NCBI RefSeq assembly: GCF_000422465.1
Contig: NZ_KE383843.1
Coordinates: forward strand, 484,271-548,270
From: Paenibacillus harenae DSM 16969
Lineage (GTDB): Bacteria; Bacillota; Bacilli; Paenibacillales; Paenibacillaceae
Length of the DNA stretch: 64,000 bases
Direction: 5' to 3'
The position numbers and the translations under genes are program-made. Below the pieces are notes generated by a model. It was not told where the DNA came from and did not search any database. It worked only from the letters and a program-made list of their open reading frames with translations. Positions 55,830 to 64,000 of this stretch are shown in pieces (within the stretch, counting starts at the first letter, position 1; each line of letters starts with the position of its first letter).

Positions 55830-56753
55830 CTTCATCTTCCCCGCTGGCTCGTATCGGGGTTTCAAGGATATAGACAAACTTTTTTTTGTCGTCGCGCTCG
55901 GAATCGACTTATCCGGCAATGAAAAAAAACCGTACCGTATCACGACGCAGCTAGCCGTTCCGTCTCCTAAAATCGAGCCGTGAGCCTCCATGGCGCAGCT
56001 TGAAACCATTGATGCCCAAACGGCTGCCGAAGGCGTTCGTATGTTCAAAGCTTACGTGGACCCGATGCCGAAACGATGCTGAAGGTGAAGCCATTGTCGG
56101 ACCGTTATCCGGGCAACACGCTTTTTCTCAGCTTCGGCGCAGACGGAACCGAGTCGTCTTATACCTATGTAGAAACGTTATCGGATTTATCAAGGCGGTC
56201 GATGGAGGAGGGGCTAGATCCTGTCATTCCGGTTATTATGAAGGACAACAAGGAGGGCTTCATCATTAATCGAGCGTCTCTATTGAACAAGGAGAAGGTG
56301 AAGCTCGTATTATCGCCGTCAGAATCGCAGATGTATATCCAGCTGGCTGACGAAATCGTCAAATCGTCAACCCACGGCACGGTCAAAGGGCATCCCATCG
56401 TCCTGACGATTAACCAAATGAATACGAAATACCGCATCGGCAAGCAGAACGGCTATGATGTCATTACGATGCGCGTTAAGATGAACACGGTCGTCGAGGA
56501 AGCGCCAAACGGCATGTACACGCAAAATTGGGCGCCAATCGAGCAGCGATTAAACAAGACCTACTCCAAATCCGCAGAGAAGCTGCTTCGCAAAATCCAA
56601 AAAGCGGGGGTCGATCCGCTCGGCTTCGGCTTAAGGTATCGCGCTGCTCATCCCGGTAAAGGCGCTTGGAAGGAATGGCAGTCGATATATCCTTATGTTA
56701 AGTTCATCGTGAATACGGATATTAAAATCGAAGGTACGGGGCTGATCAAATGA
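55830..56753 (+). pseudogene. Decayed Ger(x)C germination lipoprotein gene
   Basis: The sequence GFKDIDKLFFVVALGID (55858 onward), the start of mature Ger(x)C proteins, runs to a stop at 55981-55983 without a lipobox in front. A second piece (AQLETIDAQTAAEGVRMFKAY) is in another stretch of frame and stops near 56083. The C-terminal two thirds form an open frame from 56076 ending KAGVDPLGFGLRYR...FIVNTDIKIEGTGLIK, a typical Ger(x)C C-terminus. Internal deletion and frameshift have removed the signal peptide and part of domain 1. The 3' frame could still be translated, but an exported receptor subunit is unlikely. Confidence 0.85.
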
Positions 56754-56756
56754 GAA

Positions 56757-56797
56757 AAACCGTCCGGCATCATTCTATTCACCGGACGGTCCTTTTT
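56757..56797 (+). terminator. Terminator of the decayed ger locus
   Basis: ACCGTCCGG and CCGGACGGT form a perfect 9-bp stem, followed by CCTTTTTG, immediately after the pseudogene stop. It was presumably the original operon terminator. Confidence 0.85.
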
Positions 56798-56868
56798 GTG
56801 CTGAATTCCATATCTGGGCTCGGAGAAAAAGCCGGGGGATCCTCGCTTCCCTTCCGGGCACATATGGC

Positions 56869-57924
56869 TTATTTGGCAATAAGCCTGTTCGTATTTCTCA
56901 GCTCGGCAACGGAGCCTGCTCCGATGCCGAACATCGAGGTGCGGAGCTCGAACTCAATCCGCTCGAACTGCTGAAGCAACTGCTCCTGCAATGCCGTTTC
57001 TTCAATGCGGGCGGCCTGCGGAAGCAGCACTCTTCCGAAGCCCGCCAAATTCGCGCCAAGCGCGATGGCTTTGGCTGCATCGACGCCGTTCCGCAAGCCG
57101 CCGCTCGCGATGATCGTCGCATGCGGCAGCCTCGCGCGAATTTCCGACACGCTGTCCGCTGTCGGGATTCCCCAATCGGCGAACGCTTCGGCGGCTTCGC
57201 TGCGGAGGGCGTCGGTCGAGCGGAACTTCTCGACCTGGCTCCACGAGGTTCCTCCCGCGCCGGCCGCGTCAATGAAGGAGACGCCTGCGTCGTACAGGGC
57301 CGCGGCCGTATCCGCATCAATACCCCAGCCTACCTCCTTCACGCCGACCGGTACCTCCAGGGAACGGCATACTTGATGAATAGCGGATAAAATACCGCGA
57401 AAATCAGTGTCGCCCTCCGGCTGGAACACCTCCTGCATGCTGTTCAAATGCAGGACGAGCGCGTCTGCCTCCGCAATATGAACCGCTTTGCGGCAGGCTT
57501 CCGCGCCGAAGCCGTAATTGAATTGAACGGCGCCGATATTCGCGATTACGGGAACGCTCGGTGCATCCTTCCTGATCCTGAACGTGTCCGCAAGCTGCTC
57601 ATTCTCAATCGCGGCCCGCATGGAGCCAAGTCCGATCGCCCAGCCCCGCTCTTCCGCCGCAATCGCCAACCGACGGTTAATCGCGCCCGCCTCGTCCGTG
57701 CCCCCTGTCATGGAACTGACGAGCAGAGGCGCTCCAAGCCTTCTGCCAAGCCATTCGGTTTCCAGCTTCACGTCGCGGAAAGAAAGCTCCGGCAGCGCAT
57801 TGTGCTTAAATCGGTACCGGTTCAAGCCGGTCTCGATACCGATGCCGTTAACTTGCTCCTGCAAACATATGCGGATATGCTCTCCCTTTCGCTTCGCGGT
57901 TGCTGCCTGATCCTCTACTGTCAT
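56869..57924 (-). CDS. fni: Type 2 isopentenyl-diphosphate delta-isomerase
   Basis: This FMN- and NADPH-dependent enzyme interconverts isopentenyl and dimethylallyl diphosphate. ATG 57924 (MTVEDQAATAKRKGEHIRI) follows GGGAGGATC and gives 351 residues. Family segments are RFKHNALPELSF, VSSMTGGT, LHLNSMQEVFQPEGD, and GAGGTSWSQVE near the FMN phosphate site. The gene stands alone. With ispG in this window it belongs to the MEP isoprenoid route. Confidence 0.95.
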   Translation of the reverse strand: MTVEDQAATAKRKGEHIRICLQEQVNGIGIETGLNRYRFKHNALPELSFRDVKLETEWLGRRLGAPLLVSSMTGGTDEAGAINRRLAIAAEERGWAIGLGSMRAAIENEQLADTFRIRKDAPSVPVIANIGAVQFNYGFGAEACRKAVHIAEADALVLHLNSMQEVFQPEGDTDFRGILSAIHQVCRSLEVPVGVKEVGWGIDADTAAALYDAGVSFIDAAGAGGTSWSQVEKFRSTDALRSEAAEAFADWGIPTADSVSEIRARLPHATIIASGGLRNGVDAAKAIALGANLAGFGRVLLPQAARIEETALQEQLLQQFERIEFELRTSMFGIGAGSVAELRNTNRLIAK

Positions 57925-58079
57925 GCTTGATCCTCCCAAGCGAATACGGCTGCCGCCCATAGCGGCAGCCCTTTCGCTTATCTATTTCACAGCCGTTAAC
58001 CGGCTATACACGTTTATGTACAAGCATAGCATAATTTTCCGTTTCACGCTTCCGGTGCTGGCCGCTGTCGGTTCATACG

Positions 58080-58142
58080 TTTACAATCATTTAAATGATT
58101 TTTACAATCAAAAATTTGATATTTACAATCATTTTATATTGT
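58080..58142 (+). promoter_or_regulatory. Three 21-bp-phased direct repeats upstream of nagB
   Basis: TTTACAATCA occurs at 58080, 58101 and 58122, an exact 21-bp period. The units continue as TTTAAATGATT, AAAATTTGATA and TTTTATATTGT, so the first two also contain inner palindromes (AATCATTTAAATGATT, ATCAAAAATTTGAT). The array abuts the -35 of the nagB promoter. Phased direct repeats suit cooperative binding of a regulator to one DNA face. Confidence 0.75.
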
Positions 58143-58167
58143 ATACCCGTCGGAACTGCTTTAAAAT
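58139..58167 (+). promoter_or_regulatory. Predicted nagBA promoter
   Basis: TTGTAT (58139-58144) and TAAAAT (58162-58167) are exactly 17 nt apart. The -35 overlaps the end of the third upstream repeat. Confidence 0.7.
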
Positions 58168-58194
58168 AGAAGTAACGAAACGATTGGAGGCGCT

Positions 58195-58923
58195 ATGATG
58201 AACATGATCATTTTTGACACGCAGCAGGAATTGGACTCCTATGCGGCGGGGTTAATCGTAAATAAAGTCATCGAGAAGCCAAACGCCGTGTTGGGTCTTG
58301 CAACAGGATCGACACCTCTCGGAATTTATGACAAAATAGTAGAGCAATACGAGAAGAAAAAGGTTAGCTTCCGCTCCGTTACAACGTTCAATCTGGACGA
58401 ATACGTCGGACTCCCGCCCGAAAATGATCAAAGCTATGCCTATTACATGAAGAAGCATTTATTCTCGCATATCGACATCCCTCAGGATCAAATCCATTTG
58501 CCGAACGGAATGGCCGATAACATTGAAGCGGAATGCGTCCGGTATGATTTCATGCTCGAAGCGAGCCCCGTCGATATTCAGCTCCTCGGGCTTGGCCATA
58601 ACGGGCATATCGGCTTCAACGAACCCGCCGTCAATCTTTCGGGAGGCACGCATCCGGTGAAGCTTAAAGCGGAGACGCGCGAGGCAAATGCCCGTTTTTT
58701 TGCATCGCTGGCGGAAGTTCCGCATGAGGCGATTACGATGGGCGTCGGCTCCATCCTGAAAGCGGACACGATTGTATTGGTCGTCCGCGGCGCGGACAAA
58801 GCGGAGATCGTAAAAGAAGCGCTGACCGGCCCGATTACGACAAGCGTGCCGGCTTCCTTGCTGCAAACACATGCCCGTGTCATCGTGCTTCTCGATCGCG
58901 AGGCAGGAAGGATGATGAAGTGA
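58195..58923 (+). CDS. nagB: Glucosamine-6-phosphate deaminase
   Basis: NagB converts glucosamine-6-phosphate to fructose-6-phosphate and ammonia, the last step of amino-sugar use. The 242-residue product has GLATGSTPLGIYDK, the NLDEYVGL motif with the catalytic Asp, and GLGHNGHIGFNEP with the active-site His. The ATG stands 4 nt after GGAGG. It is followed by nagA with a 1-nt gap, so both are translated from one transcript. Confidence 0.97.
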   Translation: MMNMIIFDTQQELDSYAAGLIVNKVIEKPNAVLGLATGSTPLGIYDKIVEQYEKKKVSFRSVTTFNLDEYVGLPPENDQSYAYYMKKHLFSHIDIPQDQIHLPNGMADNIEAECVRYDFMLEASPVDIQLLGLGHNGHIGFNEPAVNLSGGTHPVKLKAETREANARFFASLAEVPHEAITMGVGSILKADTIVLVVRGADKAEIVKEALTGPITTSVPASLLQTHARVIVLLDREAGRMMK

Positions 58924-58924
58924 A

Positions 58925-60124
58925 ATGACGGAAAGCTCCAGTTCTGCAAGTTGGCTTATTCATCACGTAAATATCGTACTCGAAGATCAAATCGTAAGCG
59001 GCAGCGTGCACGTCGAGCGGGGCAGGATCAGCCGAGTGCTGTCCGATGGATGTGAATTAGACGCTGAAGCTATGGCTTCGGTTGTTTCCGTTGACGGGCT
59101 CGGCGGATATCTGCTGCCGGGCTTTATCGATATGCATGTACACGGCGGGTCCGGCGCTGATTTTATGGATGCGGAACGCAAGAGCTTTGATAAGATTACG
59201 CGGTTTCACGCCTCGCACGGCACAACCGGCATGCTCGCTACGACGATGACAGCCTCCAAGGAGGCAATAGACGCCGTACTGCAGGCAGCGGAGGACTATC
59301 GCGCGGCGGAAATGCCCTATGCCTCCCTCTACGGCGTCCATTTGGAAGGTCCGTTTATTAGCGAGAAATGGCCGGGCGCGCAAAATCCTGCTTTTATCGT
59401 GGATCCTCAGCTGGAGTGGCTGAAGCAGTGGACAGCGAAATGGCCTGGCCTCATACGTCAGCTTACGCTCGCTCCCGAACGAAAAGGCTCTCTTGATGCC
59501 ATCGCCTGGCTCGCCGGGCAAGGAATCGTCGCCGCCTGCGGCCATACCGACGCCGTCTATGAAGAGATTATCGCAGCTGCTGACGACGGATTGTCGCAGG
59601 CCGTTCATACGTACAACGCCATGCGGGGCTTGCATCACCGCGAACCCGGGACTCTCGGCGCCGTGCTGATCGAGGATCGCATATACGGCGAACTGATCGC
59701 TGACGGCAAGCATGTTCATCCCGCTGCCATCCGACTGCTGCTTGCCGCGAAGTCAACGGATAAGGTGATTCTCATTACCGATGCGATGGCGGCTGCCGGC
59801 ATGCCGGACGGCGATTACGCGTTAGGCGGACTTGCCGTTGTCGTGAAGGACGGAGAAGCCCGGCTGCGCGAAGGTAACGCCTTGGCCGGCAGCTGCTTAA
59901 CGATGATCGGCGCTGTCCGTTTTATGCTCGAGCATACGGGGCTTTCGATTGTCGATATCAGCCGGATGGCCAGCGGCAACGCCGCGAAGCAGCTTGGCAT
60001 CAGCAGCCTTACCGGCTCCATCGGAGCCGGCAAGCAGGCCGATCTTGTGCTGACCGATGCGCAGTTCAACGTCAAGCAAACCTGGGTGCAGGGGCGTTCC
60101 GTGTACGAAGCGGTTGTGGTTTAA
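58925..60124 (+). CDS. nagA: N-acetylglucosamine-6-phosphate deacetylase
   Basis: NagA removes acetate from GlcNAc-6-phosphate to supply NagB. The 399-residue amidohydrolase has the metal motif DMHVHGGSGADFMDA, the HLEGPFIS segment, the metal-binding GHTDA and VHTYNAMRGLHHREPG, and the catalytic Asp in LITDAMAAAG. Its ribosome site AGGAAGGA lies inside the end of nagB. The order here is nagB-nagA, with no linked nagR-type GntR gene; the nearest regulator is a DeoR-type gene downstream on the other strand. Confidence 0.96.
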   Translation: MTESSSSASWLIHHVNIVLEDQIVSGSVHVERGRISRVLSDGCELDAEAMASVVSVDGLGGYLLPGFIDMHVHGGSGADFMDAERKSFDKITRFHASHGTTGMLATTMTASKEAIDAVLQAAEDYRAAEMPYASLYGVHLEGPFISEKWPGAQNPAFIVDPQLEWLKQWTAKWPGLIRQLTLAPERKGSLDAIAWLAGQGIVAACGHTDAVYEEIIAAADDGLSQAVHTYNAMRGLHHREPGTLGAVLIEDRIYGELIADGKHVHPAAIRLLLAAKSTDKVILITDAMAAAGMPDGDYALGGLAVVVKDGEARLREGNALAGSCLTMIGAVRFMLEHTGLSIVDISRMASGNAAKQLGISSLTGSIGAGKQADLVLTDAQFNVKQTWVQGRSVYEAVVV

Positions 60125-60135
60125 TACTTTTCTTA

Positions 60136-60179
60136 TAAAAAGACGGTCCCTCCATCACTCATGGAGAGACCGTCTTTTG
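60136..60179. terminator. Bidirectional terminator between nagA and the DeoR gene
   Basis: AAAAGACGGTC and GACCGTCTTTT with inner CTCCAT/ATGGAG form a long stem between convergent genes, with T-rich 3' arms in both directions. Confidence 0.88.
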
Positions 60180-60190
60180 GCATGATGCGC

Positions 60191-60973
60191 CTAACCCGTC
60201 ACATGCACGGAAATGTTCTGCTGCTCCGCTTGAGCAGCCAGCTCGCCTTCCAGAGGGGCGTCCGTAATGACCCCGCGAAGCTCGGATAACGCTGCAACCG
60301 AGAACAGCGAAGTGCGGCCGGTTTTGGTATGGTCGAATACGGCATACGCGGCTTGAGAACGTTTAATCAGCGCTTTCGCAATTTGCGCTTCCTGCTCCGA
60401 GTAGGTTGTAATGCCGCTCGCGGCTGAAATGCCGTCGACGCCGATGAACATCTTGCCGATATGCAGATGCGATACCATACCCTCGCCCAGCGGTCCGCAT
60501 AACTCAAAGCTGTTATGACGCATGATCCCTCCGGTCACTACCACTTGAATCTGGCTTCCCGCAAGCTCCATCGCGATGTTGACGGCATTCGTCACCACTG
60601 TAATTCCTTTGCGGGTCTTCAGCAGCTTCGCAATCAGGAAGTTGGTCGTTCCGCCGGATAGGCCAATGACGTCTCCCTCCGTGATCAGGGAAGCGGCCAG
60701 CTCGGCGATACGCTCCTTCTCCAGGATCGACAGCCCTTCCTTCTCGGCAAATGGAAGCTCGCGCGCCGTATGCATGCCGTCATACATCGCCCCGCCTATT
60801 GTGCGAATAACGGGATATTCCGCTTCCAGCTGCTCAAGGTCTCGGCGGGCCGTCGCCTCCGAGCAGCCGAAACGCTCGACCATTTCCGGAATCGTAATTC
60901 GCCCCTGCTGCTTCAGCAGCTGCAGCATTGCCTCGCGGCGGCGCCTTCCCTTGGAACCAATGACGTCGGCCAT
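60191..60973 (-). CDS. DeoR/GlpR family transcriptional regulator
   Basis: DeoR-family repressors respond to phosphorylated sugars. ATG 60973 (MADVIGSKGRRRREAML) gives 260 residues. The winged helix-turn-helix lies at about 12-55 (QGRITIPEMVERFGCSEATARRDL), and the sugar-sensing domain has the GLSGGTTNFLIAKLL and DGISAASGITTYS segments. Its ATG is 2 nt after the stop of the PfkB kinase gene, so the two form one operon and the kinase pathway is the first candidate target. It also lies beside nagBA, whose promoter has phased repeats. Confidence 0.92.
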   Translation of the reverse strand: MADVIGSKGRRRREAMLQLLKQQGRITIPEMVERFGCSEATARRDLEQLEAEYPVIRTIGGAMYDGMHTARELPFAEKEGLSILEKERIAELAASLITEGDVIGLSGGTTNFLIAKLLKTRKGITVVTNAVNIAMELAGSQIQVVVTGGIMRHNSFELCGPLGEGMVSHLHIGKMFIGVDGISAASGITTYSEQEAQIAKALIKRSQAAYAVFDHTKTGRTSLFSVAALSELRGVITDAPLEGELAAQAEQQNISVHVTG

Positions 60974-60975
60974 TA

Positions 60976-61932
60976 TCAGCGTTCCACCCATGCTTTGGCG
61001 GAGAGGCGCTGCTCGACTACGCTCCACTCGGGCAGCGCTTCCCAGTCTCCGCGCATTTGGACGACCAGCGAGCCGTTGATGCTGGCGAGACGCACCGCTT
61101 CGATCGGAGTCATGCCCTTCATGATGCCTGCAAGAAATCCTGCGCAGAAGCCGTCCCCCGCCCCAACCGTGTCAACGACCTGCTCAGCCGGATAGAAGGG
61201 CAGGCTTTCTTCCTGGCCTTTATCCAAAACGATTGTGGTATCGCCCATTCCTTTAATGATGCTTATCGCTTTCAGCTCAGTCAGCTTGCCTTTAATATAT
61301 TCGTAATCTTCAGAGTCATACAACAGCTTAAGCTCGTCCCAGCCCGGCAGAAAATAATCCGCATCGGCCGCAAACGGAAGCAGCGCTTCGCGCGCTTCTT
61401 CAATCGGCCACAGCTTCAGACGTAAATTCGGATCGAAGCTGACGAGCACGCCGGCCTCCTTCGCAATATCGACGGCGCGCCGCAGCGTCCTGCGGCAATC
61501 ATCGCTCAGCGCCGCCGTGATACCGGTTACATGTAGAAGCTTGGCTCCGCGGATGTAATCCTCATCGAGCTGTTCGGGCAGCATCCGGCTTGCCGCGGAA
61601 TGCTTTCTGAAATAATGGACGGCCAGACGCCCCGCTACATGCTCGCGGAACATCATGCCGGTCGGCGCATCCGAACGAAGCTTTGCCCGTGATATATCCA
61701 CGCCTTCGCCGCGCAGCGTTTTTAGAATCATTTTGCCGAACGGATCGTCGCCAAGCGCCCCGAACCAGCCGACAGAGGAACCAAGCCGCGCAAGTCCGAT
61801 CGCGACATTGCTCTCCGCCCCGCCGAAGCCTTGCTCCAAGGTCGCGGCGCGTTCGATGGATTTATGCTCCTGCGGCATGAATAGAGCCATGGTCTCGCCA
61901 AACGTTACAATTTGCGGTGATGCTTCGTGCAC
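60976..61932 (-). CDS. PfkB-family sugar kinase (KdgK-like)
   Basis: The 318-residue ribokinase-type enzyme phosphorylates a sugar or sugar acid. It has the N-terminal signature GGAESNVAIGLARLG and the C-terminal DTVGAGDGFCAGF with the catalytic Asp. The sequence VTFGETMALFMP near the N-terminus resembles 2-keto-3-deoxygluconate kinases, but other PfkB specificities are possible. No aldolase or uronate gene is adjacent in the window. A DeoR regulator is coupled downstream. Confidence 0.88.
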   Translation of the reverse strand: MHEASPQIVTFGETMALFMPQEHKSIERAATLEQGFGGAESNVAIGLARLGSSVGWFGALGDDPFGKMILKTLRGEGVDISRAKLRSDAPTGMMFREHVAGRLAVHYFRKHSAASRMLPEQLDEDYIRGAKLLHVTGITAALSDDCRRTLRRAVDIAKEAGVLVSFDPNLRLKLWPIEEAREALLPFAADADYFLPGWDELKLLYDSEDYEYIKGKLTELKAISIIKGMGDTTIVLDKGQEESLPFYPAEQVVDTVGAGDGFCAGFLAGIMKGMTPIEAVRLASINGSLVVQMRGDWEALPEWSVVEQRLSAKAWVER

Positions 61933-61987
61933 GTTGCCTTCCCCCTACAGCATCATATTTTTTAAAAGAATGAAATTAATTCGTCTC

Positions 61988-62407
61988 TCAAAAAGGAATT
62001 TGCATGAAGTAGATAATTACGATATAAAGCAGCAAAATGATTATGCTCATGACGCGCGCTTTGCTAATATGGGCAGTCGCGCTTTTTCCATCGGCAATCG
62101 AAGAAACGACGAGCTTAAGAGGCTTGGAGACGATTCCGCCCAGCGCTGCGATCGCAAGAAACAAGATGGTGACAATAATCATCCATGCTACGGAATAATC
62201 CGCTTGAGACATCAAATAACCGCCCGTTAACAGCTGCACGATCAAGAAATATTGCGCAATCCGGTTCGCGGTAAGCAGGCCCTCGGCTAAACCGCCTTGT
62301 CCGACGCCGGCAATACCGGACGCTCTCCCTATCATAAAAGGAAGAACGACATAAAAGCCCATTCCCACTGCGCCTAGCGCGTGTAAAAACATCATCACAT
62401 CATACAT
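61988..62407 (-). CDS. Small four-helix membrane protein of unknown function
   Basis: The 139-residue product has four hydrophobic segments (MMFLHALGAVGMGFYVVLPF, YFLIVQLLTGGYLM, VAWMIIVTILFLAIAALGG, VMSIIILLLYIVIIYFM). It thus should be an integral membrane protein. The early His in the first helix is reminiscent of small membrane proteins of the DUF2269 type, but I cannot confirm a family. ATG 62407 lies 9 nt after AGGAGG. It is monocistronic or precedes the kinase gene by 55 nt. Confidence 0.75.
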   Translation of the reverse strand: MYDVMMFLHALGAVGMGFYVVLPFMIGRASGIAGVGQGGLAEGLLTANRIAQYFLIVQLLTGGYLMSQADYSVAWMIIVTILFLAIAALGGIVSKPLKLVVSSIADGKSATAHISKARVMSIIILLLYIVIIYFMQIPF

Positions 62408-62595
62408 CACTAAACTCCTCCTGTTTCATCATCAAGAAATGAAGAACCAAACTTTACTAAAATCGCATACTACGAATAGTTTATCAGAAACATTTGTTTT
62501 TTCAAATCAATAGACGATTTACGCAGAACATATGATTCACGTCTTCTGTGGTTTGCTGCAAGAAAAATCATTCATACCTCAGCTGAATAGCCGGT

Positions 62596-64000
62596 TCAAC
62601 CTTTTAACCCATATTTGCATATGACGCCATGGATGGCGAAGTAGGCGACCTCATCCGGAAGCGCATCCTTAATCGGACGCAGCTTGTCGGCGCCCAGCTT
62701 ATCGATCGCCTCCATGATGCGCTGCTCATATTCGGCTGGGATTATCCGGCTCCAATCCAGCTCGTGGCCTTCCTCCGCGCTGCGGATTAAATGCCCTTCA
62801 ATCGTAACCTTGCTCATACCCCTGGCTTTGGCGATCTCTTCGGGCTCCCGGCCCGCCTGAAAGAACTCCAGCGTGGTCAAATGGCTCGGCTGTTCATCGC
62901 CCGTTTGAGGACGTTTAATTGTACCGGAAAACTGCTGCTGAATTCCGGCATCCGTTCGCACCGGTGCGCCTTGACTCCCGAGGGAGCGTATAATCTCAAG
63001 CAGCTGCCCGCCGTATTTATCCGCCTTCGCCGCGCCGATTCCTTTAATGCCCAGCAGCTGCTCGCCCGTTTGCGGCTGCGCATTGGCGATTTCCCGAAGC
63101 GTCGCGTCGAAGAACAGCATAAACGGCGGCACGCCCTCCGCAGCCGCTTTCTCCTTGCGCCATTGCTTAAGCGCCTCGAATAACGGCGAAGCGGCGGAGG
63201 ACATATCCGTGCCGACCGATTGCCGCACCGAAGTCCGGACGCGCTGCATGATCATCTCGCGTCCTTCAAGCACCGGCAGCGCATTCGCCGTCAACGACAC
63301 GACGGGATACTGTCCTTCGCTAAGTTTCAAATAACCTTCCGAGACGAGCCAATACAGCCAATCGGCGATTTCCTTCTCGGGCAGATGGCGCATAAGTCCG
63401 TATGTCGATAAGCGGTCGAGTCCGAATTCCAGCAGCCTTTTATCGCGGGAGCCTTTGAGCACCTTGGCTGCCATCGTAACCCCGAAACGCCCCTTCATGC
63501 GGCCGACGCAGGAAAGAGCCATTTTCGCTTCCTCCGTACGGTTTACCGGCTCGCTCTTATCCAGGCAGCTGCTGCACTTGCCGCAAGCTTCCACCCCGGT
63601 TTCGCCGAAATAATCCACGATGAACTGCTGCAGGCAGCGCTGCGTGCGGCTGTAATTCATCATCAGATGAAGCTTGGACAGCTGAATTGCTTTACGATCC
63701 GAATCGCCCGATCCCTGCTCGATCAAAAAGCGCTGCACCTGCATATCCGCAGGCTCGAACAGCAGCACGCATTCGCTTTCCTCCCCGTCGCGGCCCGCGC
63801 GCCCTGCTTCCTGGTAATACGACTCGATATCGCCGGTCATCTGCCAGTGCAGCACGTACCTCACATTGGGCTTGTCTATGCCCATTCCGAAGGCGTTCGT
63901 TGCCACCATGACGCGAATATCGTCAAAGCGGAATTTCTCCTGCGTGTCGGCGCGCTCGGCGTCAGATAAGCCGCCATGATATTTGCCGGCCGGAATGCCG
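62596..64000 (-). CDS. recQ: ATP-dependent DNA helicase RecQ (5' end outside window)
   Basis: The frame stays open to the window edge, so the N-terminal Walker A and DEAH part is missing. The visible part starts in helicase domain 2 (GKYHGGLSDAERADTQEKF, VMVATNAFGMGIDKPNVRYV, ESYYQEAGRAGRDGEESEC). Then come the RQC zinc-binding cysteines (CGKCSSC), a winged-helix segment, an HRDC domain (LFDATLREIANAQPQTGEQL) and a C-terminal helix-turn-helix-like region (FFQAGREPEEIAKARGMSKV). RecQ unwinds recombination and fork intermediates. The domain order is that of full-length bacterial RecQ plus a C-terminal extension. Confidence 0.95.
   Translation of the reverse strand, partial: GIPAGKYHGGLSDAERADTQEKFRFDDIRVMVATNAFGMGIDKPNVRYVLHWQMTGDIESYYQEAGRAGRDGEESECVLLFEPADMQVQRFLIEQGSGDSDRKAIQLSKLHLMMNYSRTQRCLQQFIVDYFGETGVEACGKCSSCLDKSEPVNRTEEAKMALSCVGRMKGRFGVTMAAKVLKGSRDKRLLEFGLDRLSTYGLMRHLPEKEIADWLYWLVSEGYLKLSEGQYPVVSLTANALPVLEGREMIMQRVRTSVRQSVGTDMSSAASPLFEALKQWRKEKAAAEGVPPFMLFFDATLREIANAQPQTGEQLLGIKGIGAAKADKYGGQLLEIIRSLGSQGAPVRTDAGIQQQFSGTIKRPQTGDEQPSHLTTLEFFQAGREPEEIAKARGMSKVTIEGHLIRSAEEGHELDWSRIIPAEYEQRIMEAIDKLGADKLRPIKDALPDEVAYFAIHGVICKYGLKG

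Overview
The window reads as chromosomal DNA of a spore-forming Bacillales bacterium, most likely Paenibacillus or a close relative. The evidence is the gene order murC-folC-valS-spoVID-like-hemLB(CD)C-hemX-hemA, the neighbouring speD, ysxC, lonA, lonB, clpX, clpP and tig genes, a T-box valS leader, GerA-type spore germination genes, gerM beside rph and rdgB, and a YesMN-type two-component system next to an oligosaccharide ABC transporter. Base composition is moderate, with many GTG and TTG starts preceded by strong GGAGG-type ribosome binding sites. The species assignment is inference; there is no rRNA in the window.

From 1 to 34.6 kb nearly everything lies on the minus strand. In order of transcription this part holds: a conserved hypothetical gene; tig; clpP, clpX and ispG; a GerA-family germination operon with two B-type permeases, an A and a C subunit and a small D-like membrane protein; lonB; lonA with ysxC; a small orphan gene; a YjgB-like lipoprotein; speD; the heme/siroheme operon hemA-hemX-sirC-hemC-cobA/hemD-hemB-hemL; an RluA-type pseudouridine synthase; a SpoVID-like spore coat gene; T-box-controlled valS; folC; and murC. 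It is a core block for tetrapyrrole synthesis, protein quality control, sporulation and cell wall synthesis.

From 34.8 to 46 kb the strands mix. There is a tRNA-Arg(TCT), an AT-richer chloramphenicol acetyltransferase gene with a textbook translational attenuator, a divergent HPP-protein/LysR pair, two small hypothetical genes, asnB, an intergenic repeat cluster, rdgB-rph-gerM, a pgpA-type phosphatase, an AIM24-family gene and glpX.

From 46.3 to 53.7 kb a solute-binding protein and two permeases diverge from a sensor kinase and an AraC-type response regulator, a standard sensing-and-uptake module for an oligosaccharide. A methyltransferase/metallo-hydrolase pair follows. Then comes a decayed second germination operon (55.5-56.8 kb), type 2 IPP isomerase, nagB-nagA behind three direct repeats of exact 21-bp period, a PfkB sugar kinase with a DeoR regulator, a small membrane protein, and recQ running off the window end.

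The most notable signals outside coding sequence are these: the speD 5' leader, which can form an H-type pseudoknot starting at the predicted transcript end and also has an alternative pairing onto the ribosome binding site; the phased repeats in front of nagBA; the cat leader peptide and attenuator; and a perfect 9-2-9 palindrome at the hemA promoter. No CRISPR array, insertion sequence, prophage or obvious defence island was seen.
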